NCBI RefSeq assembly: GCF_023736155.1
Contig: NZ_JAMLJJ010000002.1
Span: forward strand, 186,001 to 250,000
Length of the DNA: 64,000 bases
From: Larsenimonas salina
GTDB taxonomy: Bacteria; Pseudomonadota; Gammaproteobacteria; Pseudomonadales; Halomonadaceae
Direction of reading: 5' to 3'
The translations under genes and the position numbers were made by a program. The notes under the pieces were generated by a model that saw only the letters and a list, made by a program, of their open reading frames with translations, was not told the DNA's origin and made no database searches. This document shows positions 35,369 through 43,890 of this stretch, piece after piece (the first letter of the stretch is position 1; the number at the start of each line of letters is the position of its first letter).

Positions 35369-35399
35369 AAATGATAAGTATTTTCATTTTTATTTACAA
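35369..35399 (-). promoter_or_regulatory. Fur-box promoter of the siderophore receptor
   Basis: On the minus strand TTGTAA (35399-35394) and TATCAT (35376-35371) form -35 and -10 elements with a 17-nt spacer. The imperfect palindrome AAATGATAAGTATTTTCATTT (35369-35389 as given is 21 nt: AAATGATAA-GTA-TTTTCATTT) matches the Fur consensus GATAATGAT-ATCATTATC type and covers the -10 and spacer, so iron-replete repression is expected. Confidence 0.75.
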
Positions 35400-35500
35400 T
35401 ATTGATCCTTAGCTATTGCTGAATCGAATAAAACTTAGCCTGTGCCCGTCCACGGATGAGGCGGCGCCAGGCTTGGCGTCAAGCTTTTGACCGCTATGAA

Positions 35501-35580
35501 AAGCTGTTTCGTCGAGCCAAGAGACCGTTTAGTCAAGATGGAGAGCGTTTAGTCAAGATGGAGAGCGTTGACTCGGCGAT
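35501..35580. repeat. 20-nt degenerate tandem repeat, about 3-4 copies
   Basis: Units 35521-35540 and 35541-35560 differ at one base (GAGAGCGTTTAGTCAAGATG against GAGACC...). The unit 35561-35580 keeps GAGAGCGTT and then decays; 35501-35520 is a more diverged copy (GTTTCGTCGAG against GTTTAGTCAAG, shifted by one base). The array lies in the 430-nt gap between the receptor and the kinase gene. Confidence 0.85.
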
Positions 35581-35614
35581 GAAGGGCGCGGCGTTTCAGA
35601 TCAGATCCAAGGAA

Positions 35615-35684
35615 GGTCGGTATCTATAAGGGTTGGCATTGAGGAGGGTCGGTATCGAGGAGGGCAAGGGTCGGTATCTGGAGA
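35615..35684. repeat. 16-nt degenerate tandem repeat, four copies
   Basis: Units at 35615-35630, 35631-35646, 35647-35662 and, after a 6-nt insertion, 35669-35684 share GGTCGGTATCNNGGAG. The array is in the same gap as the 20-nt array but has an unrelated unit. Together the two arrays fill about half of the 430-nt gap 35315-35744; the rest holds the Fur-box promoter and nothing else I recognise. Confidence 0.85.
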
Positions 35685-35744
35685 GGGATCTGCCGAGGCG
35701 AAAGTGGGTATTGCCCCGGCAGATCAAAGGGTGCCAACGTGGCC

Positions 35745-37403
35745 TTAATCCGGTTGAGCCAGTGCCTTGAGTGCCCGAGCAATCGCTTCGGCGCCCGGAT
35801 CGACTACGCCCTCCAACCGGTCTCCTGGAATATAGGATGCGCGCCCGGCGCGGGCTTCCTTCATCTCGGCGGTGGCATCGGCACCTTGGCGCGCGGCGTG
35901 CGCCATGGCCTTGATGTCGCCGCCGTCGCGGACAGCGTCCATGGCCGGTATCAACGCGTCGAGCATGGTGCGATCGCCCTTGCGTGCCCCGCCGTAGGTT
36001 TGCATTCGCTCGACCCCTTGAGCGAGCGCGTGGCCCCAGTCACCGTCGGATTCCTCGAGCGCGGCGCTGGTGGTGGTAAATAGAATCGAAAGCAGTACGC
36101 CGCTCGAGCCGCCCATGTCCCGCGCCAGAAGTTCGCCGATGCCCTTGAGTGCGGGCACCCAGCGCTCGGTTGGAAGGCGCGCGTCGTCGAGGGCCTGCTC
36201 GATGGCCTTGGCCCCTTGCTCGAAACTGGCGCCGGCGTCGCCGTCGCCGCTTTTGGCGTCAAGCGCATCGAGTTCTTCACGGGCATCGATCAGCGCCGCC
36301 GTTACCCGCCTGAGCGCTGCGGCGATGTGGTCGTCCTGTGGGGCGTTGTCGGTCAATACCGAGTTCTGATCAGACACATCAGGCTCAAACCGGTCCGGTG
36401 TAGTGACGTGGCGGATCCCTGGCCAGCCCGGCGCGGTGGCGGGCGCGCTCAGTGCGGTTTCCAGGTCGCTTTCAAACGGCAGCAGCGTGATCGAAAAGCC
36501 GTGCATGTCGAGCGACGTCATCATCGGCGCCGGGCCGATCAGCATCGGCAATCGGTCAGGGCCAAGTGTCTCGAGCAGTGCATGAGTGAGCACCATCATT
36601 TCCTGGGCGGTGCAGCGCCCAAGGTTATTAAGGAGCGCAATGACCTGCACCTTCGAGCCGTGGCGCGACTGCATGGCCTCCATCAGAGGGGCGAGCACCA
36701 GCGTCATCGCTTCGCGGGCGCTTTCGGGCGAGACATCCTTGGCGCCGGTCTCGTTGTGGATGCCAAGACCGAGCTCGGGCGAGCGCGGGGAGGGCTCCTG
36801 ACCCGGAAGCGTTGCGCCGTCGAGCGCCATGCCAAGCGAGGCCAGCCGCGAGGCGGCGTCATCGACCAGCGGGCGCAGCTCGTCAAGCGAGGTGCCCTGG
36901 GCGGCGTAGTAGCCCGCGATCTTGTGAATGGCGATGGTGCCGGCAATGCCGCGCGGCTGCGGGGCATCATCGAGTGCGATGTCATCGGCCACGATCACCA
37001 TATCGACCTTGAGCCCTTCAGCGCGCGCCCGCTCGGCGGCCAGCCCGAAGTTGAGCCGGTCGCCGGTGTAGTTCTTGACGATCATCAAACAGCCCGCCTC
37101 ACCGCAGACCTCTCTGAGCCCGGCCATCACGGCGTCGACCGAGGGCGAGGCGAAGACGCTGCCGGAGACGGCGCACGTGAGCATCCCCTCGCCGACAAAG
37201 CCTGCGTGGGCGGGTTCGTGGCCCGCACCGCCGCCCGAGAGCAGGGCGACCTGCGTGCGGCCCTGATCGTTCTTGTCCCAATCGTCTCGCACCAGAATGC
37301 GCATGCCGCTTTTTCGGCTCGATAAACGCACCGAGCGCAGGTGGGCGTCGGCTTCGAGCACTTCGTCCACCATCTGCTCGGGGGCATTGTAAAAACGCTT
37401 CAT
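35745..37403 (-). CDS. Fused DhaK-DhaL dihydroxyacetone-type kinase
   Basis: A 552-residue single-chain, ATP-dependent DAK-family kinase. The N-terminal DhaK domain has SGGGAGHEPAHAGFVG (57-71) and the covalent-binding histidine region GLGIHNETG (His216; the family norm is GIHGEPG, so two loop residues differ). The C-terminal DhaL domain starts near 350 with the nucleotide/Mg site SGDGDAGASFEQGA and DMGGSSG. It would phosphorylate dihydroxyacetone or a related ketose such as erythrulose in the cytoplasm. It is divergent from gudD across 196 nt that hold the aldarate promoter motif, so a role in sugar-acid breakdown is possible. Confidence 0.83.
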   Translation of the reverse strand: MKRFYNAPEQMVDEVLEADAHLRSVRLSSRKSGMRILVRDDWDKNDQGRTQVALLSGGGAGHEPAHAGFVGEGMLTCAVSGSVFASPSVDAVMAGLREVCGEAGCLMIVKNYTGDRLNFGLAAERARAEGLKVDMVIVADDIALDDAPQPRGIAGTIAIHKIAGYYAAQGTSLDELRPLVDDAASRLASLGMALDGATLPGQEPSPRSPELGLGIHNETGAKDVSPESAREAMTLVLAPLMEAMQSRHGSKVQVIALLNNLGRCTAQEMMVLTHALLETLGPDRLPMLIGPAPMMTSLDMHGFSITLLPFESDLETALSAPATAPGWPGIRHVTTPDRFEPDVSDQNSVLTDNAPQDDHIAAALRRVTAALIDAREELDALDAKSGDGDAGASFEQGAKAIEQALDDARLPTERWVPALKGIGELLARDMGGSSGVLLSILFTTTSAALEESDGDWGHALAQGVERMQTYGGARKGDRTMLDALIPAMDAVRDGGDIKAMAHAARQGADATAEMKEARAGRASYIPGDRLEGVVDPGAEAIARALKALAQPD

Positions 37404-37500
37404 CGATTTCTCGCCGTGATGAGTGTGCCTACAGCGTAGCGCGCATTCAACGCGTTGAGGATGGGAAGGCGGCGTTCTTTGGTGGCAGGGCGTCGTACTT

Positions 37501-37560
37501 GACCTTGGTCTGATACGCCAAGGTCTAATAGGGGCTTAGGTATGATGTATGACAAATTAG
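37501..37560 (+). promoter_or_regulatory. Aldarate-type promoter region, copy A (upstream of gudD1)
   Basis: This 60-nt block aligns without gaps to 43786-43845 with 48 identical positions by hand count. It begins with the dyad GACCTTGGTC (37501-37510) and ends with TATGATGTATGACAAATTA (37541-37559), whose first six bases resemble a -10 box. The 13-mer TATGATGTATKAC recurs upstream of kdgD1, kdgD2 and the third TctC. It may serve gudD1 and, in the other direction, the kinase gene. Confidence 0.7.
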
Positions 37561-37599
37561 CTGGCCTGTACTGTTCAGCCACCCACCGGAGACCTTTAC

Positions 37600-38940
37600 A
37601 TGGCCATGAGTTCAACGCCGACGATTACTGACATGATGGTCATTCCGGTGGCAGGGCGTGACAGTATGCTGCTCAACATCGGCGGTGCCCACGCGCCCTA
37701 TTTCACCCGCAATCTGGTGCTTCTGACCGACAGCGCCGGCAACGTCGGCGTCGGAGAGGCGCCCGGCGGCACCACGATTCAGACTTCGCTCGAACAGGCG
37801 CGCCCGCTGATCGTTGGCCAGTCGCTTGGCAAGTTGCGCTCGATGGTTGCCTCGCTTAACGGGGTTGGCCGGCGCGCCGATTTCGAGGATTTCGGCAAGG
37901 GTTCCTGGACGTTCGAGCTTCGAATCAACGCCGTGGCGGCGATCGAGGCCGCACTTCTGGACTTGATGGGCAAGTGTCTTGGCGTGCCGGTGTGTGAGCT
38001 TTTGGGCGAGGGGCGCCAGCGCGACAGCGTAGAAGTACTGGGGTATCTGTTTTTCATCGCCGACGGGGAGGCCACGCCGCTTGAGTACCGGCGCGGCACC
38101 GACGGCGGTGATCATGACTGGTACCGCCTGCGTGACCGGCCCGTGCTAACGCCCGAGCATCTGGTCGAGCTCGCCGGCGCAGCAGAAGACCGGTACGGCT
38201 TCAGAGACTTCAAGCTCAAGGGCGGGGCGCTGGCCGGTAAGGCGGAAATCGAGGCGGTAACGGCGCTGCACAATGCTTTCCCCGAGGCGCGCGTCACCCT
38301 CGACCCCAACGGCGCCTGGTCGCTGGAGGAGGCCATAAGGCTCTGCAAGGACATGCACGGCGTGCTTGCCTACGCCGAAGACCCCTGCGGCGCGGAACAG
38401 GGGTTCTCGGGCCGCGAGATTCTGGCCGAGTTCAAGCAGGCCACCGGCCTGCCGGTCGCGACCAACATGGTGGCGACCAATTGGCGCGAAATGGGCCACG
38501 CGCTGATGCTGCGCGCGGTCGATATTCCGCTGGCCGACCCGCACTTCTGGACCCTGTCCGGGGCGGTGCGGGTCTCGCAGCTCTGCAGGGACCACGGCAT
38601 GACCTGGGGCTCGCACTCCAACAACCACTTCGACATCTCGCTTGCGATGTTCGCGCAGGTCGGGGCCGCCGCCGTCGGCCGAACGACCGCGCTCGATACC
38701 CACTGGATCTGGCAGGAAGGCGACGCCCGGCTGACCAAGAACCCGCCGCACATCGTCGATGGGCGGGTCGAGGTCACCGACGCGCCCGGCCTGGGCATCG
38801 AGATCGACCGTGCCCAGATCGATGCGGCGCACGCGCTGTACAAGCGCCTGCCGGACACCGGGCGCAACGACGCCATGGCAATGCAGTATCTGATCAAGGA
38901 TTGGGCGTTCGATCCCAAACGCCCGGCGCTGGTGCGCTGA
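37600..38940 (+). CDS. gudD: Glucarate dehydratase, copy 1
   Basis: A 446-residue enolase-superfamily enzyme that dehydrates D-glucarate (and L-idarate) to 5-dehydro-4-deoxyglucarate. The catalytic KxK lysines are in FKLKGGAL, metal ligands in [16 protein letters not shown] and TNMVATN, and the histidine/aspartate pair in [12 protein letters not shown] and ALDTHWIWQ; all are present. It is the first gene of gudD1-tctC1-tctB1-tctA1. A paralogue lies at 51768. The annotated start has GGAGAC before it. With the tctCBA genes directly downstream, that transporter probably imports the dehydratase substrate. Confidence 0.93.
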   Translation: MAMSSTPTITDMMVIPVAGRDSMLLNIGGAHAPYFTRNLVLLTDSAGNVGVGEAPGGTTIQTSLEQARPLIVGQSLGKLRSMVASLNGVGRRADFEDFGKGSWTFELRINAVAAIEAALLDLMGKCLGVPVCELLGEGRQRDSVEVLGYLFFIADGEATPLEYRRGTDGGDHDWYRLRDRPVLTPEHLVELAGAAEDRYGFRDFKLKGGALAGKAEIEAVTALHNAFPEARVTLDPNGAWSLEEAIRLCKDMHGVLAYAEDPCGAEQGFSGREILAEFKQATGLPVATNMVATNWREMGHALMLRAVDIPLADPHFWTLSGAVRVSQLCRDHGMTWGSHSNNHFDISLAMFAQVGAAAVGRTTALDTHWIWQEGDARLTKNPPHIVDGRVEVTDAPGLGIEIDRAQIDAAHALYKRLPDTGRNDAMAMQYLIKDWAFDPKRPALVR

Positions 38941-38999
38941 CATGTTTTAAAGGTTCACTGGCCACGTTCACCCGACCACGCTCAAGAAGGAAGACAACA

Positions 39000-39941
39000 A
39001 TGAAAAAACTCCTCGGTACACTCACGCTCGCGGCAGCCGTTATCGCGGCGCCGGCCCTTGCCGCCGACTACCCGACTAAGAAAATCGACATGATCGTGCC
39101 GTTTTCCGCCGGCGGCGGTAACGACACCTTTATCCGCGCCCTGCAGCCACTGCTTGAAAAGCGTCTGGGTGAGGATCTGGTGATTCGAAACATTCCCGGC
39201 GGCGGCGGAGCGGTCGGCATGTCTCGTGCGGTCAGCTCCAGGGCCGATGGCTACACCCTGCTGGCGGCGAGTAACGCCATGCTGACGCTCGAGGCGATGG
39301 GCAACGTGCCGTTCACTCACAACGACTTCGATTTCATCGCCAAGGTGGTCGAAGAGCCGTACGTGGTCGCGGTCAACAGTGACGGCAAGTACAAGGATCT
39401 GAAATCGCTGGTGGACGGGGCAACTTCAGACGCGCCCATTCGCATCGGATCGTCGGGCGTAGGCTCCTCGGCCTACATTACCGCCAAGGCGGTGGCCGAC
39501 ATCACCGGCGCCAATTTCAATCTGATTCCCTATCCGGGCGGCTCGGAAGCCATTTCGGCGGCGATGGGCAATCACGTCGATGCGGTGGTGCTTGGCGGCT
39601 CCGAGCTTCGCTCGGCGCTGAAATCCGGCCGACTCAAGGGCGTGGCGATGAGTTACGCCGAACGCAGCGACTCGTTGCCGGACGTGCCGACCTTTCAGGA
39701 GCAGGGCTATGACCTGACCCTGACCGTCTGGCGGGGGATCGCCGCGCCCAAGGGCACGCCCGAGGCGGTCGAGCAGAAGTGGGTCGAGGCCATCAAGCAG
39801 ATCGTTGCTGAAGGCGCCTATGACAAGACCGCACGTAACCTCGGCACGGAAGTGTCTCCGCTTTATGGCGAAAAACTCGATGAGTTCATCGACCATTCCG
39901 CCGAGGTCATGAGCGCGGCGGCCGGGGACCTTGCCAAGTAA
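39000..39941 (+). CDS. TctC-type periplasmic binding protein, aldarate transporter 1
   Basis: A 313-residue Bug/TctC-family solute-binding protein. The signal peptide MKKLLGTLTLAAAVIAAPALA ends at the AADYP junction; the fold starts with IDMIVPFSAGGGNDTFIRAL and continues with NIPGGGGAVGMSR, ligand-loop sequences typical for carboxylate binding. The start at 39000 follows AAGAAGGAAGA; a longer frame overlapping gudD1 is rejected. The role is to deliver a dicarboxylate (glucarate or galactarate inferred) to the TctB/TctA carrier encoded next. Confidence 0.9.
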   Translation: MKKLLGTLTLAAAVIAAPALAADYPTKKIDMIVPFSAGGGNDTFIRALQPLLEKRLGEDLVIRNIPGGGGAVGMSRAVSSRADGYTLLAASNAMLTLEAMGNVPFTHNDFDFIAKVVEEPYVVAVNSDGKYKDLKSLVDGATSDAPIRIGSSGVGSSAYITAKAVADITGANFNLIPYPGGSEAISAAMGNHVDAVVLGGSELRSALKSGRLKGVAMSYAERSDSLPDVPTFQEQGYDLTLTVWRGIAAPKGTPEAVEQKWVEAIKQIVAEGAYDKTARNLGTEVSPLYGEKLDEFIDHSAEVMSAAAGDLAK

Positions 39942-39955
39942 CTGCGCTTGAAAAC

Positions 39956-39998
39956 GGCCGCTTGAACGCGGCCTATGGGCCCGGCAATTGGCCGGGCC
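39956..39998 (+). other. Two consecutive hairpins between tctC1 and tctB1
   Basis: GGCCGC-TTGAAC-GCGGCC (39956-39973) and GGCCCGGC-AATTG-GCCGGGCC (39978-39985 with 39991-39998) lie right after the binding-protein stop. No T-tract follows, so they are more likely mRNA-stabilising or attenuating structures that raise binding protein over membrane subunits. Confidence 0.6.
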
Positions 39999-40032
39999 TG
40001 CTTGATTCATCACGTCGTTGGAGGGATGCGTC

Positions 40033-40530
40033 ATGGAACGCGATCTCGGAAAGCCGCTGTTCGATCTGGTGCTGCTGATTGCCTCGGCGGCGGCCTTTGT
40101 CCATGCCTCGGCCCTGCCGAACATTGACATCGTGGGGGATCTGTCGCCGGCGTTCTTTCCGCAGCTGATCTCGGCCGCCGTCTTTGTGTTGGCGACCCCC
40201 TGCTTCATTAATGACCTGCGCGAATGGCGCAGTGCCGCACGCGGTGAGCGCACCAACGGCCATCGCCGCGCGGTCGTGCAGTGGCTTCTGGTGGTGGCGC
40301 TGACGCTTGGCTACACCCTGGTGTTCGAGCGACTTGGGTATATCCCGAGCACGGCGGTGTTCACGTTTTGCTGTGTGGTCGGGTTTGCCGTGACCAGCGG
40401 CGGCCTGAGTGCGCAGTCGGTGGGTGGAAAGGTCAAGGCGCTGGCGGCGGCGGCGCTGTTCGCCGTGGTGCTCGCATCAGCGGTGTATTACGTCTTCACT
40501 GAGCTGTTCGACATTCCGCTGCCGGGCTGA
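40033..40530 (+). CDS. TctB-type small membrane subunit, transporter 1
   Basis: A 165-residue protein with about four hydrophobic helices (FDLVLLIASAAAF, FFPQLISAAVFVLA, VVQWLLVVALTLGYTLVF, AAALFAVVLASAVYYVF), as in TctB/DUF1468. GGAGGG 7 nt before ATG 40033 decides this start over one 15 nt upstream. It forms the small integral subunit of the tripartite carrier, and tctA1 follows 34 nt later. Confidence 0.88.
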   Translation: MERDLGKPLFDLVLLIASAAAFVHASALPNIDIVGDLSPAFFPQLISAAVFVLATPCFINDLREWRSAARGERTNGHRRAVVQWLLVVALTLGYTLVFERLGYIPSTAVFTFCCVVGFAVTSGGLSAQSVGGKVKALAAAALFAVVLASAVYYVFTELFDIPLPG

Positions 40531-40564
40531 GCGGCCTCGTGCACCGGTGCATTGGGAGAGTGAC

Positions 40565-42055
40565 ATGATTTCCGGATATCTGGACGGGCTTGAGATGGTG
40601 CTGCAGCTCGGCACGCTTCTTGCCATCGCCGGCGGTACGCTGCTTGGCATCATCATGGGGGCGCTGCCGGGCCTCACCTCGGCCATGGCCATCGCGCTGC
40701 TGCTGCCGGTCACCTTCGGCATGCCGCCGGTCATGGGCATCGGCATGCTTTTGGGCGCGCTGTGCGGCGCCGGGGCCAGTGGGTCGATCCCGGCCATCCT
40801 CTTAAACATTCCCGGTACGCCGTCTTCGGTCGCGACGACCTTTGATGGCTTTCCGATGGCGCAAAAGGGGCAGGCCGGCCGTGCGCTGGGGCTGTCCATC
40901 GTGGCGTCGTTCTTCGGCGGCGTCGCCAGCATGGTGATCCTGAGCCTTTTGGCCCCGCCCATCGCCGAATTCGCGCTGCGCTTCGGGGCGGCCGAGTATT
41001 TCTCGCTGAGTATCTTCGGGCTGGTGATCATTGCCTCCGTTGCGGGCAAATCCTTGATGAAAGGCTTGATTGCCGGGCTTCTGGGCTTTTTTGCCTCGAC
41101 CATCGGCACCGACCCGATCACGGGCGTTGGCCGGTTTACCTTCGATCAGCTGTCGCTGCTGACTGGGATCAACCTGCTGCCGGCGCTGATCGGGCTGTTT
41201 GCGGTATCGCAGGTGTTAAAGGACGCCTTCGAGTACGACCCCACTGCGCGCCTCAAGGCGAGCGAGCACCGAGTGGACATTGCCCGGCCGCGCTTTCTCG
41301 AGACCCTTAAGCATTGGCGGGCGCTGATGGCGGGGATTTTATCGGGCTCCATCGTCGGGCCGGTGCCCGGGGCGGGTGGCAGTATCGCCTCGCTTGTGGC
41401 CTACGACCAGGCCCGGCGCTTTTCGAAATCGCCCGACAAGTTCGGCACCGGCCACGCGCCGGGTATTGTCTCGGTCGAAAGCGCCAACAATGCGCTGTTG
41501 GGCGGGGCGCTTATTCCAACGCTTGCGCTTGGTATTCCGGGCGAGGCGGCCACCGCCGTGCTGCTCGGGGGGCTGATGATTCAGGGCATCACGCCCGGGC
41601 CGATGCTGTTCGATAACCACGATGGCACGGTGTATGGCATCTTTCTGGCGTATCTGGTGGCCAACGCGTTCATGCTGTTGATCATGTGCCTCGGGATCAA
41701 GGTGTTCATTCGGGTTCTGATGGTGCCGCGCAAGCAGCTTCTGGCCTCGATTCTGGTGTTTTGCTTCATCGGGGTGTATGGCGTGGATGGCGATACGTTC
41801 AATCTGTACCTGATGCTTGGCTTCGGGGTGTTGGGGTATTTCCTCAACCGCTATAACTTCGGTACGGCGCCGGTCATCCTCGGACTCATTCTCGGCCCGA
41901 TCGCCGAATCCAATCTTCGACGCGGGCTTCAGGCCTTTCAGGGCGACTGGACGCCGTTTTTCACCCGTCCGATCAGCCTGACGTTTCTGATCATCGCGCT
42001 TTTACTGCTGGTGATTACCATCTGGCAGAACCATCGAGCTCGGCGGCCCGTCTGA
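40565..42055 (+). CDS. TctA-type large permease subunit, transporter 1
   Basis: A 496-residue integral membrane subunit of a tripartite tricarboxylate-type carrier. The TctA signature appears twice in inverted-repeat fashion: MGALPGLTSAMAIALLLPVTFGM with [21 protein letters not shown] in the first half, and PVPGAGGSIASLVAYDQARR with SNNALLGGALIPTLALGIPGE-type sequence in the second. About twelve hydrophobic segments are visible. The start at 40565 follows GGGAGAGTGAC. It is closest among the three TctA genes here to the one at 60719. Confidence 0.92.
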   Translation: MISGYLDGLEMVLQLGTLLAIAGGTLLGIIMGALPGLTSAMAIALLLPVTFGMPPVMGIGMLLGALCGAGASGSIPAILLNIPGTPSSVATTFDGFPMAQKGQAGRALGLSIVASFFGGVASMVILSLLAPPIAEFALRFGAAEYFSLSIFGLVIIASVAGKSLMKGLIAGLLGFFASTIGTDPITGVGRFTFDQLSLLTGINLLPALIGLFAVSQVLKDAFEYDPTARLKASEHRVDIARPRFLETLKHWRALMAGILSGSIVGPVPGAGGSIASLVAYDQARRFSKSPDKFGTGHAPGIVSVESANNALLGGALIPTLALGIPGEAATAVLLGGLMIQGITPGPMLFDNHDGTVYGIFLAYLVANAFMLLIMCLGIKVFIRVLMVPRKQLLASILVFCFIGVYGVDGDTFNLYLMLGFGVLGYFLNRYNFGTAPVILGLILGPIAESNLRRGLQAFQGDWTPFFTRPISLTFLIIALLLLVITIWQNHRARRPV

Positions 42056-42188
42056 CCGGGTCGGTACATCCTTTCTTCCTGTTGTCCTGATGTGTCGTCG
42101 CTTCGGAAAGTGCCTCCCCGGAGCGACGGCCTCTGCCCTGAACGCGCCGTTTGGCGCATGGAAAGCGCGCTCGGTTTGCGATTTCAAC

Positions 42189-43610
42189 ATGATCGATACC
42201 GACTACGTCATCGTTCAGGACAATTTTCAGGGACGCATGCTGTTCAATGTGGACCTGCACGGTAAGGTGTTCGGCATCTCGTCACTGTTGATCGTGGTGT
42301 TTGTCATCCTGACGCTGACGCTTCAAAGGCAGATGGAGCCGTTCTTCAACGGCATTCGGGATTGGTTGACCGCCAACCTGTCTTGGTTCTTTATGCTGTC
42401 CACCGCGATTTTCGTGATTCTTGCCGTCGGTCTGATCTTTAGCCCGTTGGGTCGGGTGCGACTCGGTGGGGCCGAGGCCAAGCCCGATCACAACTACATC
42501 AGCTGGTTTGCGATGCTGTTCGCGGCCGGTATGGGCATCGGGCTGATGTTCTACGGTGTGTCCGGGCCGATCTCGCACTATACGGCGTCGATGGATGGGA
42601 TCTCGGTCGAGAACGGCGTTCGAGCCGACAGTGCACCGCTGGGCGGTGCCGAAGGCAATGAAGCCGCCGCGCGCCAGCTCGGCATGGCCTCCACTATGCT
42701 GCATTGGGGGCTTCACCCGTGGGCGATCTACGCCATGGTGGCGCTGTCGCTGGCGTTGTTCTCCTTCAACAAGGGCCTGCCGCTGACATGCGCTCGATCT
42801 TCTACCCGGTATTGGGTGAGCGCGTATGGGGTGGCCTGGCCATGTCGTCGACATTCTGGCGGTATTTTCCACCCTGTTCGGGCTTGCAACATCGTTGGGG
42901 CTGGGCGCTCAGCAGGCGGCGGCCGGGCTTCACTTCCTGTTCGATGTGCCGGACACCGACACCACGCGGGTACTTTTGATCGTCGCGATCACGACCATCA
43001 CGCTGTGTTCGGTGGCCGCAGGCGTCGACGCAGGGCTTAAGCATCTGTCCGAGCTGAATATGGCTCTGGCGTTTGCACTGATGTTGTTCATTCTGTTTAC
43101 CGGGCCGACGATGGATCTGGTAGTTGGATTTTTCAACAACATCTGGGCCTACGTGACCTATCTGCCGGAACTCTCGATGCCCTTCGGCCGTGACGACGTC
43201 AACTACAGTCAGTCGTGGTCTGCGTTCTATTGGGCGTGGTGGATCAGCTGGTCCCCGTTCGTTGGCATGTTCATCGCACGCGTCAGTCGCGGGCGTACCG
43301 TGCGTGAGTTCTTGATCGCGGTGCTTCTGGTGCCGACCATCGTCTGCATTTTGTGGATGACGATCTTTGGCGGTGCGGCCATCTTCCAGGTCGATTCAGG
43401 CTATACCGAGGTGGCCAATGCCGCGCTCGAGCTCAAGCTATTCGCGATGCTCGGCAATCTGCCGTGATCGCGATTGCCCTGATGCTCGGCGGTGGTCTCG
43501 GCGCGCTTCAGGCCATGGTCATCTCGACCGGTCTGCCGTTTGCGGTCGTGCTTCTGATCGGCTGCTTTGGCGTGATCAAGGGCTTGATGTCCGAGCCGCG
43601 TGCGAAGTAA
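42189..43610 (+). pseudogene. Broken BCCT-family (betaine/choline/carnitine) transporter
   Basis: A BCCT carrier gene with at least three lesions. Frame 3 codes MIDTDYVIVQDNFQGRML through FNKGLPLT (to about 42788); the continuation MRSIFYPVLGERVWGG is in a second frame (about 42790-42835); PGHVVDILAVF to AMLGNLP is in a third (to the TGA at 43465-43467); and [18 protein letters not shown] to SEPRAK is back in the first. Between AMLGNLP and IAIAL the family normally has about 70-80 further residues, so an internal deletion is also present. The conserved BCCT tryptophan segment [27 protein letters not shown] survives. The protein cannot be made whole. Confidence 0.85.
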
Positions 43611-43659
43611 TGGCGTAATCTCGTGAGTACGGCGCGCAACGTGCGCGCCCAATGTGAAA

Positions 43660-43685
43660 AAGGCGGCCTTCGGGCCGCCTTTTTT
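43660..43685 (+). terminator. Rho-independent terminator with UUCG loop
   Basis: AAGGCGGCC (43660-43668), TTCG loop, GGCCGCCTT (43673-43681), then four more T. It is 50 nt after the end of the broken BCCT gene and isolates the gudD1-tctCBA1 transcript from kdgD1. Confidence 0.93.
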
Positions 43686-43785
43686 GTGCTGCGGTCTCGC
43701 GGGTTGCCGCCGCGGGAAACCCGTCGACCCTTTTTTTGCGTTTTCAGGCAGTTGAGAGCCAGGGGCATGCCTGCTCAGTGCGCGG

Positions 43786-43845
43786 GACCTTGGTCTTATA
43801 AGCCATCGTCTAATGGGATTAAACGTATGATGTATGACAAATTAC
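43786..43845 (+). promoter_or_regulatory. Aldarate-type promoter region, copy B (upstream of kdgD1)
   Basis: Gap-free counterpart of 37501-37560: same GACCTTGGTC dyad (43786-43795), GTCTAAT block and TATGATGTATGACAAATTA (43826-43844). The motif starts 65 nt before the kdgD1 ATG. Confidence 0.7.
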
Positions 43846-43890
43846 TTTCATCAACATCGTATGTTCCATGAATAATTAATGAGGCGAGCC

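Noticed and set aside
35501-35684. CRISPR array
   Set aside because: Units are directly adjacent with no spacers, only 16-20 nt and degenerate; no cas genes are nearby.
36216-37325. Long plus-strand frame opposite the DAK kinase gene
   Set aside because: It is the shadow of the minus-strand kinase; the translation has no recognisable domain and the kinase motifs are complete on the other strand.
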